This document shows, one piece after another, positions 53,026-61,803 of a stretch of DNA of 64,000 nucleotides (position 1 is its first letter; each line of letters opens with the position of its first letter). Origin of the DNA: an uncultured Bacteroides sp. (GTDB lineage Bacteria; Bacteroidota; Bacteroidia; Bacteroidales; Bacteroidaceae); the NCBI GenBank assembly GCA_900542985.1, contig UQPQ01000007.1, positions 1 through 64,000 on the forward strand, read 5' to 3'. The notes under the pieces were generated by a model that worked only from the letters and a program-made list of their open reading frames with translations, was not told the DNA's origin and made no database searches. The position numbers and the translations under genes are program-made.

Positions 53026-54567
53026 ATGGCACAAGAAGACGTTTTTAAAAAGCTGGTTTCACATTGTAAAGAATATGGTTTTGTATTCCCGTCAAGCGAC
53101 ATCTATGATGGACTTGGTGCCGTATACGATTACGGACAGATGGGTGTGGAACTGAAAAACAATATCAAACAATATTGGTGGCAAAGCATGGTGTTGCTGC
53201 ACGAAAACATCGTAGGTATTGATTCGGCTATTTTTATGCACCCTACTATTTGGAAGGCATCCGGACACGTAGATGCATTCAATGATCCATTGATTGATAA
53301 CCGTGATTCGAAAAAACGTTATCGTGCCGATGTCTTGATTGAAGACCAGATTGCAAAGTATGATGAAAAAATAAATAAGGAAGTAGCGAAAGCAGCGAAA
53401 CGCTTTGGTGAAGCATTCGATGAACAGCAGTTCCGTACAACCAACCCTCGTGTGTTGGAACACCAGGCTAAACGCGATGCGTTGCACGAACGCTTTGCGG
53501 CTGCAATGAATGCAAACGACTTGAATGAATTGCGTCAGATTATTATTGATGAAGAAATCGTTTGCCCTATTTCTGGTACTAAGAACTGGACAGAAGTACG
53601 TCAGTTCAACTTGATGTTTACTACAGAAATGGGTTCTACTGCAGATGGTGCAATGAAAGTATACTTGCGTCCGGAAACAGCTCAGGGTATTTTTGTGAAC
53701 TATCTGAACGTACAGAAGACTGGACGTATGAAGATTCCGTTCGGTATTGCACAGATTGGTAAGGCATTCCGTAACGAAATCGTTGCCCGTCAGTTCATTT
53801 TCCGTATGCGTGAATTCGAGCAGATGGAAATGCAGTTCTTCGTAAAACCGGGTACTGAACTTGAATGGTTCAAGACATGGAAAGAAACTCGTCTGAAATG
53901 GCACAAGGCACTGGGCTTCGGTGATGATCATTATCGTTTCCACGACCATGAAAAACTGGCTCACTACGCCAATGCCGCTACTGACATTGAGTTCCTGATG
54001 CCATTCGGATTCAAGGAAGTAGAAGGTATTCATAGCCGTACTAACTTCGACCTTAGCCAGCATGAAAAATTCTCTGGTAAGAGCATCAAGTACTTCGATC
54101 CGGAAATCAACGAATCATACACTCCGTATGTAATCGAAACTTCTATCGGTGTAGACCGTATGTTCTTGAGTGTGATGAGTGCTGCTTATACAGAAGAAAC
54201 TTTGGAAAACGGAGAAAGCCGTGTTGTTTTGAAATTGCCTGCAGCATTGGCTCCGGTGAAATTGGCCGTAATGCCGTTGGTAAAGAAAGACGGTCTGCCT
54301 GAAAAAGCACGTGAAATCATCAACGACCTGAAGTTCCACTTCAACTGTCAGTACGATGAAAAAGACAGTATCGGAAAACGTTACCGTCGTCAGGATGCAA
54401 TCGGTACTCCGTACTGTATTACCATCGACCACCAGACACTGGAAGACAACTGCGTGACATTGCGTAACCGCGATACTATGCAGCAGGAACGTGTGGCTAT
54501 TGCCGATTTGAATAATATTATTGCCGACAAGGTAAGCATTACCAGTCTGCTGAAAACATTGCAATAA
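53026..54567 (+). CDS. glyS: glycyl-tRNA synthetase (single-chain, eukaryotic-like type)
   Basis: 513 aa class II aminoacyl-tRNA synthetase, alpha2 type, attaching Gly to tRNA-Gly. Motif 1 region near SSDIYDGLGAVYDYGQMGVE, TTEMGSTADGAMKVYLRPET, motif 2 IGKAFRNEIVARQFIFRMRE and motif 3 IETSIGVDRMFLSVMSAAY. The C-terminal anticodon-binding domain starts near ALAPVKLAVMPLVKK (about 405). It is followed after 13 nt by the FKBP lipoprotein gene, sharing its terminator. Confidence 0.96.
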   Translation: MAQEDVFKKLVSHCKEYGFVFPSSDIYDGLGAVYDYGQMGVELKNNIKQYWWQSMVLLHENIVGIDSAIFMHPTIWKASGHVDAFNDPLIDNRDSKKRYRADVLIEDQIAKYDEKINKEVAKAAKRFGEAFDEQQFRTTNPRVLEHQAKRDALHERFAAAMNANDLNELRQIIIDEEIVCPISGTKNWTEVRQFNLMFTTEMGSTADGAMKVYLRPETAQGIFVNYLNVQKTGRMKIPFGIAQIGKAFRNEIVARQFIFRMREFEQMEMQFFVKPGTELEWFKTWKETRLKWHKALGFGDDHYRFHDHEKLAHYANAATDIEFLMPFGFKEVEGIHSRTNFDLSQHEKFSGKSIKYFDPEINESYTPYVIETSIGVDRMFLSVMSAAYTEETLENGESRVVLKLPAALAPVKLAVMPLVKKDGLPEKAREIINDLKFHFNCQYDEKDSIGKRYRRQDAIGTPYCITIDHQTLEDNCVTLRNRDTMQQERVAIADLNNIIADKVSITSLLKTLQ

Positions 54568-54580
54568 TTGATACTGCAAC

Positions 54581-55264
54581 ATGAATAAGAAGATTTTTGG
54601 ATTTGTTGTACTATGTTTCATGCTTTCTTTTGCCTTTGTGGCATGCAACAACGATGACGAAACTCCGGATTCTAATAGTGAATGGGCTTTGTTCAATGAC
54701 TATTATCTGGATTCTATCGCTGCCGAAGCAAAGGCTAACAGACTGCCTGGAGACTTGAACAACAGTAAGGTGACAACCATAGAAAAGGATAAGTGGAGTA
54801 TTAAGAGCTATGCTGTCCAGCCGGAAGAAGATCTTACTTTTACCCCTAACAAATTGCAGCAGGTGTATATCAAATGGATAAAAGATTATCGTGAGGATCC
54901 TCAGGAATGTATTTATCCGTTGTATACAGATTCTGTAAAGATCAGTTATAAGGGTAAGTATGTGACTGGAGAAGTTTTCGACAGTAACTATTCCGGTGAA
55001 TTTAATCCGGAAATAGCAGAGCCGACTACAATGGCACTTTCCGGTTTGATTCAAGGATGGGCTGCTGCACTGATTTATATGCCTGTGGGTACAAGAGCCG
55101 AACTGTATATTCCTTATACAATGGGGTATGGTGTATACGGACAGGGTGATATACCGGGTTATACTACTTTGGTGTTCGACCTTTATCTGGATGGAATAAC
55201 TCATCCTGCAGGTCCGGATGACCGGAAGCTGAAAGCTGCCGTGTCGGACGAAGACAAACAGTAA
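54581..55264 (+). CDS. FKBP-type peptidyl-prolyl isomerase lipoprotein
   Basis: 227 aa envelope PPIase. Lipoprotein signal ends FVAC (Cys22), followed by NNDDE, an acidic stretch like the Bacteroides surface-export signal. The N-terminal part is variable; the FKBP domain is at about 115-215 with SVKISYKGKYVTGEVFDSNY, ALSGLIQGWAAALIYMPVGT and RAELYIPYTMGYGVYGQGDI. Catalytic-site aromatics are partly conserved. It lies 13 nt after glyS; this pairing with a housekeeping gene probably reflects transcription rather than function. Confidence 0.9.
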   Translation: MNKKIFGFVVLCFMLSFAFVACNNDDETPDSNSEWALFNDYYLDSIAAEAKANRLPGDLNNSKVTTIEKDKWSIKSYAVQPEEDLTFTPNKLQQVYIKWIKDYREDPQECIYPLYTDSVKISYKGKYVTGEVFDSNYSGEFNPEIAEPTTMALSGLIQGWAAALIYMPVGTRAELYIPYTMGYGVYGQGDIPGYTTLVFDLYLDGITHPAGPDDRKLKAAVSDEDKQ

Positions 55265-55285
55265 TACTCACTTTGATAAAATAAT

Positions 55286-55345
55286 AAGAATCCGGTTTTT
55301 CTCTTTTTCCTGTCGAGGAAAGGAAAAGAGGAAAACCGGATTCTT
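55286..55345 (+). terminator. terminator of glyS-FKBP
   Basis: AAGAATCCGGTTTT pairs with AAAACCGGATTCTT, with inner TCTCTTTTTCCT/AGGAAAGGAAAAGAG pairing, giving a stem of about 25 bp and a GTCG loop, then TCTTTTG. The T-run is short but the stem is very strong. Confidence 0.8.
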
Positions 55346-55379
55346 GTCTTTTGTCTGAAACCTTCTTGAAGGTAAAAAA

Positions 55380-55467
55380 CGTGACTTGTATCGTGGGCTT
55401 GCGATACAAGTATCGAGAGCTGACGATACAAGTCACGTTGCCTCACGATACAAGTCACGTAAACAGA
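55380..55467. repeat. intergenic 22-bp-period array, family B (4 units, first inverted)
   Basis: CGATACAAGT occurs at 55402, 55424 and 55446, exactly 22 bp apart, and its inverse ACTTGTATCG at 55384. The second and third direct units share CGATACAAGTCACGT. GTGACTTGTATC at 55381 pairs with any of the three later words, so alternative hairpins are possible. The same words occur at 43378-43421. Confidence 0.88.
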
Positions 55468-55495
55468 TGGTATTTGATTGGATATTTCAGCACAT

Positions 55496-55510
55496 TGCAA
55501 CCCCGTTGCA
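55496..55510. promoter_or_regulatory. inverted repeat upstream of the metal-efflux promoter, operator candidate
   Basis: TGCAAC-ccc-GTTGCA, a perfect 6-3-6 inverted repeat ending 9 bp before the -33 box of the efflux operon. The position suits an activator or repressor site; no regulator gene lies nearby. Confidence 0.4.
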
Positions 55511-55519
55511 TGGTTTTTA

Positions 55520-55551
55520 TTTGGAGGGCAAAAACGAAAGTCTTATCTTTG
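55520..55551 (+). promoter_or_regulatory. promoter of heavy-metal efflux operon
   Basis: TTTG (55520-55523), exactly 20 nt, TATCTTTG (55544-55551). Predicted start near 55558, 24 nt before the first gene. Confidence 0.85.
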
Positions 55552-55581
55552 CGTGTGAAAAAATAATAAGATAACCGAAGT

Positions 55582-56004
55582 ATGAAGAAAAGAATGTGGG
55601 CCTATATTTTGCTGACCGTTTGCATCCTGATGCAAGTGGCCGAGGTTTTTCCGCATCATCATCATGCAGGTTATTATTGTCTGGCTCCCGATCTGGTACA
55701 TGCGGCCCGTACAGAAACTTGTGCCGACCACATGCATCACTCCGATGATACCGACCGGCATACATGCGGAGCCGACTGTATTGCGAATTTCCAATGTTCG
55801 GTTTCGAATAAAGATATTGTGCATATTGCACCCGATCATTCTTTTTATTTTCTTTTTTATTCATTTTTAGACTGTGCCGAACTTCTGGCTCCCTGGGCGA
55901 ACAGAAAACCTGAGAAAACAGTCTTCTCTTATGTAAACAGCCTGTATACGTGCGCTTTTGTGCGTAGTACGGGACTTCGTGCACCTCCTGCTGTACTTGT
56001 TTAA
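55582..56004 (+). CDS. His/Cys-rich exported small protein of the metal-efflux operon (DUF6769-like)
   Basis: 140 aa. Signal peptide of about 21 residues (WAYILLTVCILMQVAEVF), immediately followed by PHHHHAG, then a His/Cys/Asp cluster CADHMHHSDDTDRHTCGADC. The C-terminal half has a hydrophobic stretch (FYFLFYSFLD) and no clear fold. It resembles the DUF6769 family by my recollection. Metal binding is inferred from composition and from being first gene of a CusBA/CzcBA-type operon, where it could act like a CusF or CzcE periplasmic metal chaperone. Confidence 0.75.
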   Translation: MKKRMWAYILLTVCILMQVAEVFPHHHHAGYYCLAPDLVHAARTETCADHMHHSDDTDRHTCGADCIANFQCSVSNKDIVHIAPDHSFYFLFYSFLDCAELLAPWANRKPEKTVFSYVNSLYTCAFVRSTGLRAPPAVLV

Positions 56005-56016
56005 GCATTAATTTCG

Positions 56017-56042
56017 ATACAGAGTCTTATGTCTCTCTGTAT
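56017..56042 (+). other. small hairpin between first and second efflux genes
   Basis: ATACAGAG (56017-56024) pairs perfectly with CTCTGTAT (56035-56042), with TTTTTT 9 nt later. It may be an attenuator or mRNA-processing stem setting the ratio of the small protein to the pump. Elsewhere the 137-nt gap shows nothing. Confidence 0.35.
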
Positions 56043-56141
56043 TTCAAATCATTTTTTATTCTGAGTGTTTGCGTTCTTATTGGAGATTGCAGGCTCGGAT
56101 GCGTATATCGTTTTCTATTGAATTTAATTGTATTATAATCT

Positions 56142-57299
56142 ATGAAAAAGAAACATATTTTAGGAGGGGTGCTGATGGTATGCCTGTCGGCTTCTTGTAT
56201 GCACCATGCGTCACACGATCATGATCATGAGCATGAACATGAGGGGGAAAAAGTAGAGGCTGCACACGAACATCATTCCGATGAAATTGTATTAACTCCC
56301 GAGAAGGCTGAGGCTGCCGGTGTAGAAGTGGAAACAGTACAGCCTGCACCATTCCGCCGGAGTATTTTGACTCATGGACAGATTCTGGCTGCACAAGGAG
56401 ATGAGGCGACTGTGGTAGCAGGAGTATCGGGTATCGTAACCTTTACGCATAATATAGCCGAAGGTGTGCAGGTAGCAAAAGGAGCAGAGCTGATGAGTAT
56501 CTCGGCACGTAATGTGCAGGATGGAGATCCGGTTACCCGTGCACGGGTAGCATACGAAACCGCGCAGAAAGAGTACGAACGTGCTCAAAAGTTGGTAGCA
56601 GACCGGATTGTGTCGCAGAAAGATTTTGAGGCTGTCCGTGAAAAGTATGAGAATGCTCGTATTGCTTATGAAGCGCTTTCTCCCGATAAAAAAGGAAAAG
56701 GAGTAGCTGTATTGGCTCCGCTGGCAGGTTATGTAAAAACTTGTCTGGTAAAAGAAGGAGATTATGTAACGGTAGGTCAGCCGCTTATGAGTATTACTCA
56801 AACCCGTCGTCTGAGACTGCGTGCCGATTTGTCCGAACGTTATTACCCGCAGTTGAGCTCCATTTCTTCTGCCAACTTCAAGACCTGTTATAACGACCGT
56901 GTGTTTGAACTGGATAAAATGGATGGCCGTCTGCTTACTTATGGCAAGTCGCTGGGCGATGCTTCTTTCTATATTCCGGTTACGTTTGAATTCAACAATC
57001 AGGGAAATATCCTTCCCGGTTCGTTTGTAGAAGTTTACCTTCTTTCCAATGAAATACCTGATGTCATCAGTATTCCTCAGAGTGCACTGACCGAGGAGCA
57101 AGGATTGTATTTTGTCTATGTCCGTATGGATGCGGAGTGCTACAGAAAACAGGAAGTGAAACTGGGTACAACCAACGGTAAGCGTGTAGAAATACTCTCC
57201 GGCTTGAAGAGTGGAGATGTGGTTGTGACAAAAGGTGCCATTCATGTGAAATTGGCTTCGGCTTCGAATGCAATTCCAGGACATACTCATAATCATTAA
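56142..57299 (+). CDS. RND efflux periplasmic adaptor (CusB/CzcB-like) with His-rich N-terminus
   Basis: 385 aa membrane-fusion protein. Lipoprotein-like signal ending SASC (about 19), then a metal-ligand-rich segment MHHASHDHDHEHEHEG and AAHEHHSDE (about 20-48). Then barrel-sandwich, alpha-hairpin (ARVAYETAQKEYERAQKLVA, about 130-180), lipoyl-like and beta-barrel domains (LAPLAGYVKTCLVKEGDYVT) and C-terminal membrane-proximal domain ending HTHNH. It bridges pump and outer-membrane channel, and its His clusters probably deliver metal. It is separated by 121 nt from the pump gene. Confidence 0.93.
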   Translation: MKKKHILGGVLMVCLSASCMHHASHDHDHEHEHEGEKVEAAHEHHSDEIVLTPEKAEAAGVEVETVQPAPFRRSILTHGQILAAQGDEATVVAGVSGIVTFTHNIAEGVQVAKGAELMSISARNVQDGDPVTRARVAYETAQKEYERAQKLVADRIVSQKDFEAVREKYENARIAYEALSPDKKGKGVAVLAPLAGYVKTCLVKEGDYVTVGQPLMSITQTRRLRLRADLSERYYPQLSSISSANFKTCYNDRVFELDKMDGRLLTYGKSLGDASFYIPVTFEFNNQGNILPGSFVEVYLLSNEIPDVISIPQSALTEEQGLYFVYVRMDAECYRKQEVKLGTTNGKRVEILSGLKSGDVVVTKGAIHVKLASASNAIPGHTHNH

Positions 57300-57420
57300 T
57301 GATTGGGGAAAGCAATTGATTGAAGTAGGTGAGTGGATGAGCTACGCGTGCTTCTCTTTGTAGGAGCATGAACAGAACTCATAAACTTACACGCTCAAAA
57401 AAACTAAAAACAGAATATTT

Positions 57421-60400
57421 ATGCTGAATAAGATTATACATTTTTCATTGCATAACCGACTTTTGGTGTTGGTTGCTTCTGTGCTGTTGCTGATAGGGGG
57501 AACCTATACGGCTTTTCATACAGAAGTGGATGTCTTTCCTGATTTGAATGCTCCTACCGTAGTTATCATGACTGAAGCCGGAGGTATGGCAGCCGAAGAG
57601 GTGGAACAGTTGGTTACATTCCCTATCGAGACAGCTGTAAACGGGGCAACGGGGGTACGCCGTGTGCGTTCTTCGTCTACTACCGGATTCTCTGTGGTAT
57701 GGGTAGAATTCGACTGGGATACCGATGTGTATCTTGCCCGTCAGATTGTGTCGGAAAAGATAGCTGCAGTGGGTGAGAGTTTACCCGAATATGTAGGAAA
57801 TCCCACTTTAGGTCCCCAGTCTTCTATTCTGGGTGAGTTGCTGATTGTAGGACTTACAGCAGACAGTACCTCAATGCTCGATTTGCGTACAATTGCAGAC
57901 TGGACCATTCGTCCCCGTTTGCTGTCTACCGGAGGTGTGGCGCAGGTAGCTGTGTTGGGAGGAGATATCAAGGAATACCAGATTCTGATTCATCCGGAGC
58001 GTATGCGTCATTATGGAGTGACTTTGGGAGAAGTCATGGAGGTAACCCGCTCGATGAACCAGAACACAAACGGGGGTGTAATTTACGAATACGGCAATGA
58101 ATACATTGTACGCGGAGTAATTTCTACCGATGAGATTCAGAAGATGAAGCGTACTATGGTGAAGTACGTGGAGGGAGATCCTGTCATGTTGGAAGATGTT
58201 GCTGATGTACAGATTGGTGCACAGCAGCCTAAACTGGGACTCGCTTCCGAAAAGGGTAAACCGGCAGTGCTGATTACAGTCACCAAGCAGCCTAATACTG
58301 GAACCATTGAACTGACCGAACAACTGGAGGCAGCTTTGAAGGATCTGCAGAAGAATCTTCCGCCCGATGTGAAAGTCTCTACCGATATATTCCGTCAGTC
58401 TCGTTTTATCGAAAACTCAATCAGCAATGTACAGAGCTCTTTGTACGAGGGGGCCATCTTTGTAATTATTGTGCTTTTCCTGTTCCTGGCCAATACACGT
58501 ACTACACTTATTTCTTTGGTAACACTGCCTTTGTCTTTAGTGGTAGCGATTTTGGTACTTCACTACATGGGACTTAGTATCAATACCATGAGTTTGGGAG
58601 GTATGGCTATTGCTATCGGTTCGCTGGTCGATGATGCCATAGTGGATGTAGAAAACGTATGGAAGCATTTGCGTGAAAACAGAATGCTGCCTGTGGCAGA
58701 GCGCCGTCCGATACGTGAGGTTGTCTTCAACGCTTCACGTGAGGTACGTATGCCTATCTTGAATTCTACTCTGATTATTATAGTCAGCTTTGTTCCTCTG
58801 TTTTTCCTGAGTGGAATGGAAGGACGTATGCTGGTTCCGCTGGGAGTTGCCTTTATTGTATCCTTGTTTGCTTCTACTGTAGTGGCTCTGACTTTGACTC
58901 CTGTTTTGTGCAGTTATTTGCTGGGAGGTAAGACCTTGGAAAAAGGGTTGCCGAAGGAGGCTTTTCTTGCAGTCTGGTTGAAGAAGCATTATGAAGCAAG
59001 TCTGTGCTGGGCATTGGAACATAAGAAAGTGGTGCTTGGATTTACAGGGGCTTTATTTGTTGTTGCGTTAGGCAGTTTCTTTACATTAGGAAGTAGCTTC
59101 CTGCCTCCGTTCAACGAAGGTTCGTTCACAATTAATGTGAGCTCCATGCCAGGTATATCACTGGAGGAATCGGATAAGATTGGACGCCAGGCAGAAGAAT
59201 TGCTGATGACAATTCCTGAAATTCAGACAGTAGCTCGTAAGACCGGTCGTGCTGAATTGGATGAGCATGCACTGGGAGTAAACGTATCCGAAATAGAAGC
59301 ACCTTTTGAATTAAAGGATCGCTCGCATGCAGAGTTGCTGGAGGAAGTTCGTCATAAGCTCTCTGTACTTACCGGAGCCAATATCGAAATAGGACAGCCT
59401 ATCAGTCACCGTATCGATGCCATGTTGAGTGGTACACAGGCCAGCATTGCCATCAAGTTGTTTGGAGACGACTTGAACCGGATGTTTGCTTTGGGTAATC
59501 AGATAAAGGCTGCCATCAGTGATGTAGAAGGTATTGCCGACCTGAACGTGGAACAGCAGATAGAACGTCCGGAGTTGAAGATTGTTCCCCGTCGCGAAGC
59601 TTTGGCTAAATACGGTATGTCGTTGCCGCAGTTTAATGAGTTTGTTACTGTATGCATGGCAGGTGAGGTGGTATCGCAAGTGTATGAAAAGGGAAAGGCT
59701 TTCAATCTGATAGTCCGTTCGGCAGAAGAAGACAGAGGAGAAATAGAACGTGTGAAAGATCTGATGATTGATACCGGAAAGGGAAACAAAGTTCCCTTGT
59801 CGTATGTAGCAGATGTGGTATCGTCTATGGGACCCAATACCATCAATAGAGAGAATGTAAAGCGTAAGATTGTTATTTCTGCCAATACAAGCGGACGCGA
59901 TTTACGCAGTGTGGTAAACGATATCCGCGAAAGAGTGGATAAGGAAATCAGTTTGCCGGAAGGGTATCATATCGAGTATGGTGGACAGTTTGAAAGCGAA
60001 CAGGCTGCAAGTCGTATTCTGATGCTGGCTTCACTGATGAGTATTGTGGTGATATTCCTTTTATTGTATGTGCAGTTTAAGAATGTGGCTCAAAGTGGAG
60101 TTATTCTGTTGAATCTTCCGCTGGCATTGATTGGAGGAGTGTTTGCTTTATTGTGTACGACGGGAGAAATGAGTATTCCGGCTATTATCGGTTTTATCTC
60201 TCTCTTTGGCATTGCTACCCGAAATGGTATGTTGCTGATCAGCCATTACAATTTGTTGCGTGAGGAGCAGCATATGGGAATCCGTGAAAGTATTGTACAC
60301 GGTTCGCTGGATCGTCTGAATCCTATCCTGATGACGGCATTGTCATCGGCATTGGCACTTATTCCGCTTGCTTTGCGTGGAGATTTGCCGGGAAATGAAA

Positions 60401-60522
60401 TACAGAGTCCGATGGCAAAGGTTATTCTGGGTGGTCTGCTGACCTCTACTTTCCTGAATGCCTTTATTATTCCTATTGTATATGAGTTAATGAATCGGAA
60501 AAAGTCAACTGTAAAAAAATAA
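57421..60522 (+). CDS. heavy-metal efflux RND pump (CusA/CzcA family)
   Basis: 1033 aa HME-RND proton antiporter with 12 TM segments and two large periplasmic loops. N-terminal NRLLVLVASVLLLIGGTYTA and EVDVFPDLNAPTVVI. The TM4 proton-relay signature is IGSLVDDAIVDVENVWKHL, with the paired acidic residues of metal rather than drug pumps. FGIATRNGMLLISHYN lies near the C-terminus. The substrate (Cu/Ag versus Zn/Co/Cd/Ni) cannot be fixed from the motif alone; His-rich partners slightly favour Zn/Co/Ni, which is inference. It is 3 nt before the TolC-like gene. Confidence 0.95.
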   Translation: MLNKIIHFSLHNRLLVLVASVLLLIGGTYTAFHTEVDVFPDLNAPTVVIMTEAGGMAAEEVEQLVTFPIETAVNGATGVRRVRSSSTTGFSVVWVEFDWDTDVYLARQIVSEKIAAVGESLPEYVGNPTLGPQSSILGELLIVGLTADSTSMLDLRTIADWTIRPRLLSTGGVAQVAVLGGDIKEYQILIHPERMRHYGVTLGEVMEVTRSMNQNTNGGVIYEYGNEYIVRGVISTDEIQKMKRTMVKYVEGDPVMLEDVADVQIGAQQPKLGLASEKGKPAVLITVTKQPNTGTIELTEQLEAALKDLQKNLPPDVKVSTDIFRQSRFIENSISNVQSSLYEGAIFVIIVLFLFLANTRTTLISLVTLPLSLVVAILVLHYMGLSINTMSLGGMAIAIGSLVDDAIVDVENVWKHLRENRMLPVAERRPIREVVFNASREVRMPILNSTLIIIVSFVPLFFLSGMEGRMLVPLGVAFIVSLFASTVVALTLTPVLCSYLLGGKTLEKGLPKEAFLAVWLKKHYEASLCWALEHKKVVLGFTGALFVVALGSFFTLGSSFLPPFNEGSFTINVSSMPGISLEESDKIGRQAEELLMTIPEIQTVARKTGRAELDEHALGVNVSEIEAPFELKDRSHAELLEEVRHKLSVLTGANIEIGQPISHRIDAMLSGTQASIAIKLFGDDLNRMFALGNQIKAAISDVEGIADLNVEQQIERPELKIVPRREALAKYGMSLPQFNEFVTVCMAGEVVSQVYEKGKAFNLIVRSAEEDRGEIERVKDLMIDTGKGNKVPLSYVADVVSSMGPNTINRENVKRKIVISANTSGRDLRSVVNDIRERVDKEISLPEGYHIEYGGQFESEQAASRILMLASLMSIVVIFLLLYVQFKNVAQSGVILLNLPLALIGGVFALLCTTGEMSIPAIIGFISLFGIATRNGMLLISHYNLLREEQHMGIRESIVHGSLDRLNPILMTALSSALALIPLALRGDLPGNEIQSPMAKVILGGLLTSTFLNAFIIPIVYELMNRKKSTVKK

Positions 60523-60525
60523 TTT

Positions 60526-61701
60526 ATGAGAAAACAATATATGATTGGGGTTGTGGGACTGTTTCTTGCCGGCAGTTTGCAGGCCCAGAATATAGCAGAT
60601 GTCTTGCAGAGTATTGAGCGTAACAATAAAGAACTGCAGGCACAGTTGCAACTGACAGAAGCTGCAAAGATGGAAGTTCAGACACAGAACAGTCTGTCGG
60701 ATCCAACGATAGATTATAGTCCGTTTTTTGCAAAAGGAGTAGATGGAGTAGCCAGTTCGGAGCTGGTTGTTTCACAGGAATTTGATTTTCCTACTCTGTA
60801 TGCGGCACGCAGGCAGTCGGGAAAATTGCAACAGGAAGTATTGGACAGACAGCAGCAGGCTGTCCGTCGTACCATACTTTTGGATGCCAAAAATCTGTGT
60901 TTGGATTTGATACGTCTGAATCAGGAGAAAGCTCTGCTGGATGCCCGTAAGAAAAATGCTGATGAACTGCTTACTTTGTTCGAAAAGCGTCTTCAGGAAG
61001 GGGATGCCGGAATACTTGAGGTCAATAAAATAAAAATGGAACGGATGAATGTGCAGACTGAGGTTACTCAAAATAATGCCGCACACCGTACCGCTTTACA
61101 GTCGCTGTTGGCAATGAACGGTAACTTACCTTTGGAGTTTACTGCTGATACTTATCCGCAGATAGAAAAAATAAGCGATTACAATGCTTTGTACGATGAA
61201 ATTATGCTGACTGATGCTGATTTATTAGCTTCGGATGCGGCTGCTCGTGCTGCTGCCAAAGAGGTAAGTGTAAACAAGCAAAACTGGTTGCCTAAGCTTT
61301 CGGTTGGCTACCGCCGGAATACTTCTTTGGATGAAAAGAGTAACGGATTTCTTATTGGAGGGAGTATTCCTCTGTTCTCCAACCGGAAAAAAGTGAAGAT
61401 TGCCCGTGCCCAGGAAGTAGGAGCTCGCTTACAGTTGGATAACGCACGTTTGCAGGCAGAAGCAACGGTACAGAGCCGTTATAATGAAGTACTGCAATTG
61501 CAGGAAGCAATGAAAGCATACGATGTGCCTTTGATGCACGAAACGCTGGATATGTTGAAACAGGCTGTTATGGCTGGGCAACTGTCTATTATTGAATATT
61601 ATGTAGAGGTAGACGGAGTATTCCGCAATCTTCAAGCTTATATTCAGATAGAAAATCAATATCAGAAACTGATGGCTGATATTTATAAAAACAGGTTATA
61701 G
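60526..61701 (+). CDS. TolC-family outer-membrane channel (CusC/CzcC-like)
   Basis: 391 aa outer-membrane efflux protein with signal peptide (cleavage after LQA, about 21). Two OEP repeats of long helices: SIERNNKELQAQLQLTEAAK and LSDPTIDYSPFF in the first, VNKQNWLPKLSVGYRRNT in the second. No lipobox Cys is present, so it is not lipidated. Somewhat short for the family. It closes the tripartite pump with the two genes before it and is the last clear member of the operon. Confidence 0.92.
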   Translation: MRKQYMIGVVGLFLAGSLQAQNIADVLQSIERNNKELQAQLQLTEAAKMEVQTQNSLSDPTIDYSPFFAKGVDGVASSELVVSQEFDFPTLYAARRQSGKLQQEVLDRQQQAVRRTILLDAKNLCLDLIRLNQEKALLDARKKNADELLTLFEKRLQEGDAGILEVNKIKMERMNVQTEVTQNNAAHRTALQSLLAMNGNLPLEFTADTYPQIEKISDYNALYDEIMLTDADLLASDAAARAAAKEVSVNKQNWLPKLSVGYRRNTSLDEKSNGFLIGGSIPLFSNRKKVKIARAQEVGARLQLDNARLQAEATVQSRYNEVLQLQEAMKAYDVPLMHETLDMLKQAVMAGQLSIIEYYVEVDGVFRNLQAYIQIENQYQKLMADIYKNRL

Positions 61702-61722
61702 GCTGTAAAATTCTCGGTTTTT

Positions 61723-61800
61723 GTGGCATTTCCGATGGAAAAGCCACGTAGTATAACATTAAATGTAGAATAAATCGTATATTTACATAAATATACGATT
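61723..61800. promoter_or_regulatory. hairpin plus perfect 12-bp palindrome before the Omp85 gene
   Basis: GTGGC-a-TTTCC pairs with GGAAA-a-GCCAC (61723-61747). Then AATCGTATATTT (61773-61784), loop ACAT, AAATATACGATT (61789-61800) is a perfect inverted repeat ending 3 nt before the ATG at 61804. The left arm contains TATATTT, close to a -7 box. It could be an operator overlapping a promoter, or an mRNA hairpin occluding ribosome entry. Confidence 0.5.
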
Positions 61801-61803
61801 GTT

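Noticed and set aside
53092-54063. 323-codon frame opposite glyS
   Set aside because: Antisense shadow of a well-conserved synthetase; implausible composition.
55380-55467. CRISPR array
   Set aside because: The 22-bp units follow each other with no unique spacers of 30 nt or more, one unit is inverted, and there are no cas genes.
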